Of a stretch of 14,480 nt of DNA, positions 1-6,448 are shown piece by piece. The notes under the pieces are model-generated. The model saw only the letters and a program-made list of their open reading frames with translations, was not told the origin of the DNA and did no database searches. The translations under genes were made by a program, and so were the position numbers. The first letter of the stretch is position 1, and each line of letters opens with the position of its first letter. Source of the DNA: Phycisphaerae bacterium (GTDB taxonomy: Bacteria > Planctomycetota > Phycisphaerae > Sedimentisphaerales > Anaerohalosphaeraceae); contig JAIPFN010000136.1 in the NCBI GenBank assembly GCA_021736615.1, positions 1 through 14,480 of the forward strand, written 5' to 3'.

Positions 1-340
1 CCTGAAGACCGCCGATGCCGGTACCGATTATACATCCGATACGACTTTTGTCTTCCTTTTCAACGTCCAAACCGCTGTCAGCGACTGCCTGAATCGATGA
101 AGCTACTGCCATCTGGGTGAAACGATCCATCCGCTTTGCAACGCGTGATGGTAAATAATCTTTAATGTTAAAGTCCTTGCATTCTCCGCCGATCCTGACA
201 GGGTACTCGGAAGTATCGAATGACTCGATCTTCGAGATTCCGCTTTTGCCTTCGCAAAGCGCCTGGAAGAGACCGTCGGCGGATTCAGCAAGGGCCGTAA
301 CACAACCCAAACCTGTGATGACTACACGCCTTCTACTCAT
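1..340 (-). CDS. fabF: Beta-ketoacyl-ACP synthase II (FabF), N-terminal part, cut by window edge
   Basis: FabF condenses malonyl-ACP with a growing acyl-ACP in the elongation cycle of type II fatty acid synthesis in the cytoplasm. About 113 codons are present, reading from the edge back to an ATG at 338-340. The start MSRRRVVITGLGCVTALA is the standard FabF opening, and residues near the edge (GCIIGTGIGGLQ) match the conserved strand before the active-site region. The catalytic Cys-His-His residues lie outside the window. It follows acpP by 23 bases, the usual acpP-fabF pairing. The bases just upstream of the ATG (341-363) hold no convincing SD, so translation may be coupled to acpP or start without an SD. 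FabB and FabF cannot be strictly separated on the N-terminus alone, but position favours fabF. Confidence 0.93.
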   Translation of the reverse strand, partial: MSRRRVVITGLGCVTALAESADGLFQALCEGKSGISKIESFDTSEYPVRIGGECKDFNIKDYLPSRVAKRMDRFTQMAVASSIQAVADSGLDVEKEDKSRIGCIIGTGIGGLQ

Positions 341-363
341 GGAACTTATATACCGTAAAAAAA

Positions 364-612
364 TTAATCTTTTGAAATGCTTGCGATATAATCAATCGCA
401 GCGCCGACAGTCTGAATCTTTTCAGCTTCTTCGTCCGGGATAGACATGTCAAACTCATCCTCAAACTCCATGACCAGTTCTACTGTGTCAAGAGAATCTG
501 CATTCAGATCATTAATAAACGATGTCTCACGGGCGATCTCGCCCTTATCTACACCCATCTGCTCACTTACAATTTCAATTACCTTTGCTTCGATTTCAGC
601 AATATCTGCCAC
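364..612 (-). CDS. acpP: Acyl carrier protein
   Basis: This 82-residue acidic protein carries the growing acyl chain on a 4'-phosphopantetheine arm and hands it between PlsX, FabD, FabG, FabH and FabF. The attachment site is Ser40 in the motif [12 protein letters not shown], which is the canonical DSL signature. Length and acidity are normal for the family. The start codon is GTG at 612-610 rather than ATG, with a strong AAGGAG SD about 7 bases upstream (620-625). It sits between fabG and fabF. A 190-base gap separates it from fabG and contains its own predicted promoter. A separate promoter fits the high ACP dose needed relative to the enzymes, as known in other bacteria; here that is inference. 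Confidence 0.97.
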   Translation of the reverse strand: MADIAEIEAKVIEIVSEQMGVDKGEIARETSFINDLNADSLDTVELVMEFEDEFDMSIPDEEAEKIQTVGAAIDYIASISKD

Positions 613-647
613 TAGGATTCTCCTTAAAATTCAATTACAAATTTAGA

Positions 648-665
648 CCGTCGCTTCCTGGACGG
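648..665 (-). other. Small hairpin in the acpP leader
   Basis: CCGTC (648-652) and GACGG (661-665) can pair as a 5-bp stem with an 8-base loop in the predicted 5' untranslated RNA of acpP, about 35 bases before the start codon. It could stabilise the transcript. The stem is short and may be chance. Confidence 0.3.
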
Positions 666-703
666 CTTAGCTTTAATGTTATATTTATTTAACTTAGGGC
701 GGT

Positions 704-757
704 ATCATAACTTCCTGAAACGCCAGTTTCAATCTTTTTTTTATTTTTTATTATAAA
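704..757 (-). promoter_or_regulatory. Predicted sigma70-type promoter of acpP with A/T-rich UP-like tract
   Basis: On the minus strand a -35 box TTGAAA (732-727) is followed by exactly 17 bases and a -10 box TATGAT (709-704). Each differs from consensus by one base. Directly upstream, 733-757 is a nearly pure A/T stretch, like an UP element. Transcription would begin near 697, giving a leader of about 85 bases before the acpP GTG. The promoter lies in the fabG-acpP gap, so acpP and fabF can be transcribed independently of the upstream fab genes. Confidence 0.7.
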
Positions 758-780
758 TCCGGCCCGTTCAGGGCGGATTT
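755..780 (-). other. Bulged hairpin between fabG and acpP
   Basis: AAATCC(G)GCCC at 755-765 pairs with GGGCGGATTT at 771-780 across a 5-base loop, with one bulged G. The hairpin lies 22 bases past the fabG stop codon. In the minus direction it is followed by an A-rich tract, not a T tract, so it is not a standard intrinsic terminator. It may slow read-through, define an RNA 3' end, or do nothing. Confidence 0.45.
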
Positions 781-802
781 CGTCAGGGTCGATAAGACTC
801 CC

Positions 803-1540
803 TTACATTGCCATTCCGCCGTCAACGCATAGAACCTGACCTGTGATATAGCCCGCATCGTCGCTTGCCAGGAAAGCTACAGCTTTTGCGATATCTTCCG
901 GTGCACCCATGCGTTTTACCGGGATAATTGCGATAGCGGCGTCTTTTACGGGTTGCGGGAGGACCTTTGTCATGTCAGTTTCGATGAAACCGGGTGCAAT
1001 GCAGTTGGCTGTTACGTTCTTTTTGCCGACTTCGCGGGCAACGGACTTTGCTACTCCGATAAGTCCGGCTTTGCTTGCCGAGTAGTTTGCCGATCCGGCT
1101 TGTCCCATTACTCCGGCCACCGAGCTTATATTTATGATTCTGCCGAATTTATTGCGTACCATCGACCTTAGAGATGCCTGTGTGGCCATGAAAGCGGCTT
1201 TTAGGTTAACGGAGATGACAGAGTCGAAATCAGCAGCGTCCATCTGCATCATCAGTTTGTCGCGTGTGATTCCTGCATTGTTTACCAGGATGCCGATTCC
1301 GCCGTGTTCTTTGGCGAGTTCTTCGATGGTGGAGGTCAGTTTGTCTGTGTCTGTAATGTCCAGACATTTTGTGATAACGCTGAATCCTTCCTCTTTAACG
1401 ACGCCTTCAAGTTCTTTAAGCGGCTCGGGAAGGATGTCCATTGCGACAACTTCGCGGCCCTGTTTTAAAAGTTCCAGTACGATTGCTCTTCCGATGCCTT
1501 TTGCACCGCCTGTTACTATTGCTAGTCTTTTTTCCGACAT
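803..1540 (-). CDS. fabG: 3-oxoacyl-ACP reductase FabG
   Basis: FabG is an NADPH-dependent reductase that converts 3-ketoacyl-ACP to 3-hydroxyacyl-ACP, the first reduction of each elongation cycle. The 245 residues form one short-chain dehydrogenase/reductase domain of normal FabG length. Visible motifs are the cofactor loop TGGAKGIGRAI (10-20), NNAG (87-90), the catalytic Asn112, and the Ser140-Tyr153-Lys157 set in the pattern SxxxxxxxxxxxxYxxxK. The C-terminus ends GGMAM, typical for FabG. The ATG at 1540 has a GGAG SD 7 bases upstream. It lies 51 bases downstream of fabD in an AT-rich gap and is followed by the acpP promoter region. Confidence 0.96.
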   Translation of the reverse strand: MSEKRLAIVTGGAKGIGRAIVLELLKQGREVVAMDILPEPLKELEGVVKEEGFSVITKCLDITDTDKLTSTIEELAKEHGGIGILVNNAGITRDKLMMQMDAADFDSVISVNLKAAFMATQASLRSMVRNKFGRIINISSVAGVMGQAGSANYSASKAGLIGVAKSVAREVGKKNVTANCIAPGFIETDMTKVLPQPVKDAAIAIIPVKRMGAPEDIAKAVAFLASDDAGYITGQVLCVDGGMAM

Positions 1541-1591
1541 TTTAAAACTCCGCTTATAATTTATTATTTATTAGTGCTTATTTATTATTTT

Positions 1592-2518
1592 TTACGCCAG
1601 CAGGGCGCTTAGTGACTTTAAATCGCTGATGTTATTTACCCTGGTTTTTCTGTTTATTCTTCTCATCAGGCCGGTCAGTACTCTGCCTGGGCCTATTTCG
1701 TAGTATTCTTCTATGCCGTCTGCGAGGAGCTTTTCCATGCATTTTTGCCAGAGGATTGGTTCGACGAGTTGTCTAACGAGACCTCTGCGTATGTCTTCCG
1801 GGCCGGTGTAATAATCGGGATTTATGTTTGCTATTACTTTTACTGATCCGATTTCGGATATTTGCGCGTTTTCGAGTGCGATTTTCAAGTCTTCTGCGGC
1901 CGGGTTCATTTTTTCGGTATGGAAGGCACCGGCGACCTGAAGGACGACCGCTTTCATTGCGCCGTGTTTTTCTGCCAGTTCAGCTGCACGGTTGCAGGCG
2001 TCAACGTCGCCGCTGATTACGATCTGGCCGGGGCAGTTGTAGTTTGCTGGCTTCAGCAGGCGGCCCTGTGCAGCTTCGGCACATAGGGCATCTACTTTTT
2101 CCTCGTCGAGACCGATTATGCTTACCATTGACCCTTCTGCGGCGTCAGCGGCGGCTTGCATGGCCTTTCCGCGTTTGTTGACGAGTACGAGGCCTTCTTC
2201 GAAGCATATCAGTCCGGCGGCGTACAGGGCGGTGTATTCGCCCATGCTTAAACCGGCCGTTACGTCCGGGGTAACATCGGTTTGGTTCCTTATTACTTCG
2301 AGGATCGCTGCTGACGCAGTGAATATTGCCGGCTGAGAAAAAGAAGTTTCGTTAAGTTTTTCCTGAGGACCTTCAAAACAAAGCTCACTAAGGTTATAGC
2401 CGAGAATGTCGTTTGCTTTTGCAAACAGGGCGGTGGCGTCCGGATGATTTTCGCAAACATCCTTTGCCATGCCTATAGTTTGTGCACCCTGACCGGGAAA
2501 TATAAATGCTGATTTCAT
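1592..2518 (-). CDS. fabD: Malonyl-CoA:ACP transacylase FabD
   Basis: FabD moves the malonyl group from CoA to ACP, supplying the extender unit for FabH and FabF. The 308-residue protein shows the oxyanion motif PGQGAQ (8-13), the nucleophile Ser91 in GLSMGEY, Arg116 for malonyl carboxylate binding, and the catalytic His200 in GAFHT. The nucleophile motif has Leu where E. coli FabD has His (GHSLGEY). Leu is also found in other bacterial FabDs and does not suggest loss of function. The ATG at 2518 has no clear SD; the preceding bases are A-rich (GGAAACATCGATT). It lies 42 bases after fabH and 51 bases before fabG. Confidence 0.96.
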   Translation of the reverse strand: MKSAFIFPGQGAQTIGMAKDVCENHPDATALFAKANDILGYNLSELCFEGPQEKLNETSFSQPAIFTASAAILEVIRNQTDVTPDVTAGLSMGEYTALYAAGLICFEEGLVLVNKRGKAMQAAADAAEGSMVSIIGLDEEKVDALCAEAAQGRLLKPANYNCPGQIVISGDVDACNRAAELAEKHGAMKAVVLQVAGAFHTEKMNPAAEDLKIALENAQISEIGSVKVIANINPDYYTGPEDIRRGLVRQLVEPILWQKCMEKLLADGIEEYYEIGPGRVLTGLMRRINRKTRVNNISDLKSLSALLA

Positions 2519-2560
2519 AATCGATGTTTCCGTTTCAAAAAAGTTTCCAGCAACAATCTG

Positions 2561-3568
2561 CTAGAATCTAATTAAATTTGCTCCCCATGTAAGACCCGCT
2601 CCGAATGCGGCAACTAGTACGATGTCACCTGATTTGATTTTTCCCTGTCGGCGGCAATCATCCAGTGCCATTGGTATCGAAGCAGCCGAGGTGTTGCCGT
2701 ATTTGTCTATGTTGATGAAAACGCGGTCGTCTTTTAGCTTGATTCGTTTTGCGACAGATTCAATGATCCTGGCGTTCATCTGATGCGGGATAAACATGTC
2801 TATGTCGTCGATGGTCAGGTCGCAATTATCTATGCAGTCGTAGACCATCTCAACGATTCTTCTGACGGCGAGATGGTAAATTTCTCTTCCGTTGATGTTC
2901 ATGAAAATGTCTTTGGGGTTTTCGAGTTCTATGGCCGCCGGGTTCCTGGAACCGTAAGCCTGGCAATTGAGGCTAGTCCATCCACCTCCGTCCGAGGAGG
3001 AACATCCGTACATTATTCCGGCGTCTCCACCGATTTTGCCCTGGACTATAAGTGCGCCCGCACCGTCACCAAAAAGTACGCAACTGTTGCGATCTTCATA
3101 GTCTGTGATCTTGCTTAAAGTTTCTGCGCCGATTACCAGAATGTTTTGATATCTGCCTGAAGTAACGAACTGGTGTGCGATGGAAAGGGAATACACGAAT
3201 CCGCTGCAGGCGGCGTTTACGTCAAATGCCCACGCGTTCGTCGCTCCGATCAATTGCTGTACAAAGCAGGCGGTAGAAGGGAACACCATCTCCGGGGTGA
3301 TTGTTGCGACGATGATTATGTCGATATCCAGCGGAGTTATTCCGGCGTCTTCAATTGCTTTTTGTGCGGCCTCGGCGGCGAGTGTCGCGGTGGTGTCGCC
3401 TTCCTTGCAGATGTGACGGGTCTTGATGCCGGTTCTGGTTGATATCCACTCGTCCGAAGTATCGACGATCTTTTCGAGATCGGCGTTTGTAAGCGTACCG
3501 GCGGGGACATGCATGCCGGTTCCGGCGATTACAGCCTTGTACTTTCCATTGTCAGTATTATTCACCAT
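2561..3568 (-). CDS. fabH: Beta-ketoacyl-ACP synthase III (FabH)
   Basis: FabH starts fatty acid synthesis by condensing an acyl-CoA primer, usually acetyl-CoA, with malonyl-ACP. The 335-residue protein has the thiolase-fold catalytic triad Cys121 (NAACSGF), His262 (PHQMN) and Asn292 (GNTSAAS), and the early motif WISTRTGI (41-48). Its first 11 bases overlap the end of plsX. Two starts are adjacent: ATG at 3568-3566 and GTG at 3565-3563. An AGAGG SD stands only 2 bases before the ATG but 5 bases before the GTG, so the GTG may be the one used; this would remove one residue. The stop is TAG. Chain-type preference (straight or branched primers) cannot be read with confidence. Confidence 0.96.
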   Translation of the reverse strand: MVNNTDNGKYKAVIAGTGMHVPAGTLTNADLEKIVDTSDEWISTRTGIKTRHICKEGDTTATLAAEAAQKAIEDAGITPLDIDIIIVATITPEMVFPSTACFVQQLIGATNAWAFDVNAACSGFVYSLSIAHQFVTSGRYQNILVIGAETLSKITDYEDRNSCVLFGDGAGALIVQGKIGGDAGIMYGCSSSDGGGWTSLNCQAYGSRNPAAIELENPKDIFMNINGREIYHLAVRRIVEMVYDCIDNCDLTIDDIDMFIPHQMNARIIESVAKRIKLKDDRVFINIDKYGNTSAASIPMALDDCRRQGKIKSGDIVLVAAFGAGLTWGANLIRF

Positions 3569-4571
3569 TACCTCTTACAGAAGATTTAGAAAGGTATTTA
3601 ACTATCTTATCGTTAAGTTTATGCGAGACTAATTCTTTGCTTGCAATGACTGCGCTCCTGATTGTCCTTGCTTTGCTTGATCCGTGGCAGATTATGCTTG
3701 TGCCGCTTAAGCCGATCAGCAGTGCTCCGCCGAATTCCTGGTAGTCGTACTTTTCGTAAATTTTCATCATGACCGGTTTGAACTTCATTGCAAGTTCCGG
3801 GCTTTCGGCGACGAGTTCTTTTTTGATCGCTCCGAAAAGTCCGTCTACAACGCCTTCGGTAAGTTTAAGAACAATGTTACCGACAAAACCTTCGCAGATA
3901 ACCACGTCGCATGCCGCGTTCATTATGTCGCGGCCTTCTATGAAACCGGTGAAGTTAAGGTTGGGGTCGGATTCGATGAGCTCCCTTGTTTTTTTGACCA
4001 GGTCGTTACCTTTTTCGGCTTCGACTCCGATACCCATAAGTCCGACGCGGGGATTTTCAATTCCGTTTACCTGCCTGGAATATATGCTGCTCATTACCGC
4101 GTACTGGTACAGGTTGATGGGTTTGCATGAGACATTGGCGCCTACGTCACATATCGTGACAGGGCCGCCGAATGTAGGGAGAATTACTGAGATACCGGGA
4201 CGATTAACGCCGGCAAGATTGCGCATACGCAACTGACCGGCAGCAACACACGCACCTGTGTTACCTGCTGAAATTATGGCGTCGGTCTCATTTTTCGCGG
4301 CCATTTTTGCCATAATGGCGATCGAACTTTTTCGCTTTTTACGGATAGACTCTACAGGCTTTTCGTGCATCCCGATAGTTTCGGGAGCGTGGACTATCTG
4401 AATTGTACTGGTCGCGGCATCGAGATCTGACAGATGTTTTTGAATTACCGTCTCGTCGCCGACCAGGGTCAACTCGTCATCCTTGCCGAGAATCTTGCCG
4501 GCTTCCAGGACACCTTTGATTATCTCCAAAGGAGCATGGTCGCCGCCCATAGCGTCGATTGCTATTCGCAT
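3558..4571 (-). CDS. plsX: Phosphate acyltransferase PlsX
   Basis: PlsX converts acyl-ACP to acyl-phosphate, the donor used by the PlsY glycerol-3-phosphate acyltransferase, and so links fatty acid synthesis to phospholipid synthesis. It is a peripheral membrane enzyme. The 337 residues match the family length. The N-terminus RIAIDAMGGDHAP is diagnostic, followed by a GNTGA motif (103-107) and CEGFVGN later in the chain. The ATG at 4571 is 2 bases after the rpmF stop, and its best SD (GGAGG) lies inside the rpmF coding end at an unusually long spacing of 13 bases, which suggests translational coupling to rpmF. The 3' end overlaps fabH by 11 bases. Confidence 0.96.
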   Translation of the reverse strand: MRIAIDAMGGDHAPLEIIKGVLEAGKILGKDDELTLVGDETVIQKHLSDLDAATSTIQIVHAPETIGMHEKPVESIRKKRKSSIAIMAKMAAKNETDAIISAGNTGACVAAGQLRMRNLAGVNRPGISVILPTFGGPVTICDVGANVSCKPINLYQYAVMSSIYSRQVNGIENPRVGLMGIGVEAEKGNDLVKKTRELIESDPNLNFTGFIEGRDIMNAACDVVICEGFVGNIVLKLTEGVVDGLFGAIKKELVAESPELAMKFKPVMMKIYEKYDYQEFGGALLIGLSGTSIICHGSSKARTIRSAVIASKELVSHKLNDKIVKYLSKSSVRGNGE

Positions 4572-4573
4572 TT

Positions 4574-4762
4574 TTAGCTGTTATCCTCCGCAGCTAAATC
4601 TAGTGTTATTGACGCGTTAACATAACCGCATTTGTCACATGCCGAATGAGGCAGTTTCGCATTTCCGCACTTTTTGCAAAGCGAGTAGTTTGTTGCGGTC
4701 AGACTCTGGTGAGCACGGCGTGTGCGGGTTCTGGTCTTACTGATTTTCTTTTTTGGTAACAT
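4574..4762 (-). CDS. rpmF: Large-subunit ribosomal protein bL32, zinc-ribbon form
   Basis: bL32 is a small component of the 50S subunit. I place the start at the ATG 4762-4760, giving 62 residues beginning MLPKKKISKTRTRTRRAH, the usual bL32 opening. A longer in-frame start at 4786 would be TTG and would add eight residues with no family support. Cys29, Cys32, Cys42 and Cys45 form two CxxC pairs with PHSAC between them, so this is the zinc-binding form, not the cysteine-free paralogue. A GGAG SD lies 11 bases before the ATG, a long spacing. The rpmF-plsX-fab order is widespread in bacteria and is thought to link ribosome and lipid supply. The usual upstream partner, the YceD/DUF177 gene, is absent here. 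Confidence 0.95.
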   Translation of the reverse strand: MLPKKKISKTRTRTRRAHQSLTATNYSLCKKCGNAKLPHSACDKCGYVNASITLDLAAEDNS

Positions 4763-5053
4763 TTCTAATGATACTCCAATCTTCAATACATAACAGCCGC
4801 TATTGTAAAGCGGAATTTATAGCAAAATATTTAATCCTGAAAGGCAATAACAGCAAAATCAGGGATTTCAGGCGTAAGTAGTTATTCAACAATTCTATAA
4901 TAAAGCGTCTTTTTAACAGAAGTAATTAACAGAGTAAAGCATAAATTTGAAAGAATAATTAAGTCCGTTTAAAAATTAAATAAATGATGCTTAGATGAGC
5001 AAAATAAGGATAAAGACGACACTGAAAAGGAGGTTGTATTTCGGTAATGCAAA

Positions 5054-5082
5054 ATAATAATGTAAAGTTTGGGATTTGTCAA
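5054..5082 (-). promoter_or_regulatory. Predicted sigma70-type promoter of the rpmF-plsX-fab operon
   Basis: On the minus strand a perfect -35 box TTGACA (5082-5077) is separated by 17 bases from a -10 box TATTAT (5059-5054), one base from consensus. The predicted start site is near 5047, giving a leader of about 285 bases before the rpmF ATG. No other minus-strand match in this gap is as good. Because the region is AT-rich, weaker promoters closer to rpmF cannot be excluded. Confidence 0.65.
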
Positions 5083-5150
5083 GTTTTTTGTTTTATTATC
5101 GGAAATATTACTAAATTAAGTTTTTCTTGTGGAATTATTGAATTTAGTGG

Positions 5151-5179
5151 TTGAAACGTGCCAGAGTTTTTAATAGAAT
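5151..5179 (+). promoter_or_regulatory. Predicted sigma70-type promoter of the SPOR-like/small basic gene pair
   Basis: TTGAAA (5151-5156), a 17-base spacer and TAGAAT (5174-5179) form a near-consensus promoter on the plus strand. The predicted start is near 5186, about 150 bases before the ATG at 5339. It is divergent from the rpmF promoter, with the two -35 boxes about 70 bases apart. Confidence 0.55.
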
Positions 5180-5338
5180 GGCCGCTTAAAGTTTGATTCG
5201 GCAAGATTACGATGTAGAAATCAGTGGGATTTAGCATTGATCGATAGTTTTTTTGTGCCGGTAACGACGTTTTTTCTGCGATATTTGTGTTAAATTCGTC
5301 TTTTTAAGGTTAATGTAAACTTTTTCGGTGATGGCTCT

Positions 5339-6058
5339 ATGTCGCGTAAGCGTTCACGAAAAGTCTTGTATGAAGTCAGCAACGAGGTCAAGAAGTCTCG
5401 TAAATCTCGTCCTAAGCTCGAAATTTCCAGGCGAGCGAAGGCTTTTACGAAAAAAGTTACTTCCGGCCGTGCAGTGGATATTAAAGAAAAGTCAGTTATT
5501 AAGCCCGTTGGGTTTAAAAGGAATGCCATCGTCCTTGTAGGGCGATTATTGAACTTTTCTGTTAAAAAAGCAGTGATTTTGCTGGTTATTTTTGCGGCGG
5601 TCGTTTTATTGTGGCCTTCCGGTGGCAATAAAGAGCCTGAGCAGCCTGGTGCAGGTAGAGAAACTGAAATGACCGGAAATCCTGGAAGCGGAGGCGTGAC
5701 GGATAGTTCTGGGTCAGTAACGCCGGTAAGTGTCAGTGGTGAAAATGAGTCAGAAGAATTAGTCGACGGGCCCCCAAAGGACCATTATATAATTATTGCC
5801 TCGCATAAGGATATTGGTCAGCTTGAGCCTGTTGCGAAATATTTTTCTGAAAATGGGATTGAGACAGAGTACAGAATGAGCGGCAGCTGGCATCAGTTGA
5901 TTACTAAGGAAAGGTATCTTAGTACGAGAGACCTTCAGAGTAATGCTAACAGGGCTAAGAAACGAATAATTGAAATTGGAGATGAATATAAGCCTCCTGC
6001 AGGTTTTGGTTCATTTACCTTTGATAGTGTTTTAATAAAGAAAGTATCAGGAGAATAA
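5339..6058 (+). CDS. Basic single-pass membrane protein with C-terminal SPOR-like domain
   Basis: A 239-residue protein with three visible parts. Residues 1-75 are strongly basic (many Arg and Lys, starting MSRKRSRK) and should be cytoplasmic. Residues about 77-93 form one hydrophobic membrane segment. Residues 94-147 are a Gly/Pro/Ser/Glu-rich linker. The C-terminal part (148-239) has a strand-helix-strand pattern: YIIIAS, an amphipathic helix around 158-173, strands around 176-190, a second helix 195-213, and a final strand DSVLIKK. This resembles the peptidoglycan-binding SPOR fold, but the assignment rests on pattern and architecture, not on a diagnostic motif. The ATG has only a weak GGTGA-type SD. 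The next gene starts 4 bases after the stop, so the two are probably co-transcribed. The function is unknown; a cell-envelope or division role is possible. Confidence 0.8.
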   Translation: MSRKRSRKVLYEVSNEVKKSRKSRPKLEISRRAKAFTKKVTSGRAVDIKEKSVIKPVGFKRNAIVLVGRLLNFSVKKAVILLVIFAAVVLLWPSGGNKEPEQPGAGRETEMTGNPGSGGVTDSSGSVTPVSVSGENESEELVDGPPKDHYIIIASHKDIGQLEPVAKYFSENGIETEYRMSGSWHQLITKERYLSTRDLQSNANRAKKRIIEIGDEYKPPAGFGSFTFDSVLIKKVSGE

Positions 6059-6062
6059 TTAG

Positions 6063-6275
6063 ATGTCGATTGACAGATCACTTAAAATTAAGGGTGCACT
6101 TAGCAGGCACAGAAATGTTCTTTCAAGGAATGAACGAATTGAAGCGCTCAAGGAAGAAGAACGCTGGGAAGAAGGCGACGATGTGACCGGTCTTCCTAAG
6201 GTTGGGCACAGAAAAGCGGGCGCCGGCAAATCTAAGGGAAAAGCTGCTGAGGAAACTGAAGAACCTGTAGTCTGA
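6063..6275 (+). CDS. PVC-superphylum small basic protein
   Basis: A 70-residue hydrophilic protein. The N-terminal two thirds (SIDRSLKIKGAL, RHRNVLSRNERI, RWEEGDDVTGLPKV) match my recollection of a strongly conserved small basic protein known from Planctomycetes, Verrucomicrobia and Chlamydiae (I believe the TIGR04137 model), of unproven function. The tail (48-70) is a low-complexity Lys/Ala/Gly/Glu extension ending EEPVV. An AGGAG SD overlaps the stop region of the preceding gene, and a strong terminator follows 20 bases after the stop, so this is the last gene of the unit. The basic character and conservation suggest RNA or ribosome association, but nothing in the sequence proves it. Confidence 0.85.
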   Translation: MSIDRSLKIKGALSRHRNVLSRNERIEALKEEERWEEGDDVTGLPKVGHRKAGAGKSKGKAAEETEEPVV

Positions 6276-6295
6276 GGACTGAAATTCTCAGTAAT

Positions 6296-6342
6296 ACAAG
6301 CCGCTTTGGTGTATTTTTGCCCACAAAAGCGGCTTGTTTTTT
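6296..6342 (+). terminator. Rho-independent terminator after the small basic protein gene
   Basis: ACAAGCCGCTTT (6296-6307) is perfectly complementary to AAAGCGGCTTGT (6326-6337), a 12-bp stem with an 18-base loop, followed by a run of T (6337-6342). It begins 20 bases after the stop codon and should end the transcript from the 5151-5179 promoter. Confidence 0.92.
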
Positions 6343-6369
6343 GCGCTTGGTTATAATTGAACTATGTAA

Positions 6370-6387
6370 TCCCGATGTTCATCGGGA
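6370..6387. repeat. Perfect short palindrome
   Basis: TCCCGATG and CATCGGGA are exact inverted copies separated by TT. It has no T tract, so it is not a terminator. It could be an operator or part of a dispersed intergenic repeat. Confidence 0.6.
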
Positions 6388-6422
6388 CGAATTAACACTA
6401 ATTTTAAAAGAAAAAACAGGAT

Positions 6423-6448
6423 GCCGCCTTTGGCCGAAGCTGTTTTAT
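6423..6448 (+). repeat. Dispersed palindromic repeat, copy 1
   Basis: The core GCCGCCTTTGGCCG is followed by AAGCTGTTTTAT. It aligns with copies at 7700-7724 (GCCGCTTTTGGCGG then TGCTGTTTTAT) and, for the core only, 9882-9893 (CGCCTTTGGCGG). All three lie between plus-strand genes. Confidence 0.5.

Larger units (their letters stand above)
4763..5338. other. Divergent AT-rich control region between rpmF and the SPOR-like gene
   Basis: This 576-base stretch contains no convincing gene. It is markedly AT-rich. It holds a strong predicted minus-strand promoter for the rpmF operon (5054-5082) and a predicted plus-strand promoter (5151-5179). The rpmF transcript would have a leader of about 285 bases. 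Near rpmF, CCGCT and AGCGG (about 4799-4815) could form a 5-bp hairpin. At 5025-5033 the plus strand carries a perfect AAAAGGAGG, followed after 13 bases by a 35-codon open frame (5047-5154), which I do not call as a gene. Confidence 0.75.

Noticed and set aside
755..780. Intrinsic terminator after fabG
   Set aside because: The stem is good, but in the transcript direction an A-rich tract, not a U tract, follows. It is listed as a hairpin only.
1134..1559. A 141-codon plus-strand frame opposite fabG
   Set aside because: It lies antisense to well-supported fabG, and the translation has no recognisable features.
4763..4786. An eight-residue N-terminal extension of bL32 from a TTG at 4786
   Set aside because: bL32 proteins start close to the PKKK/SKTRTR region. 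The ATG at 4762 gives the family form, and the extension overlaps the SD used by that ATG.
5290..5628. A 112-codon minus-strand frame over the start of the SPOR-like gene
   Set aside because: It overlaps a gene with coherent membrane and domain architecture and the likely plus-strand leader, and it has no supporting signals.
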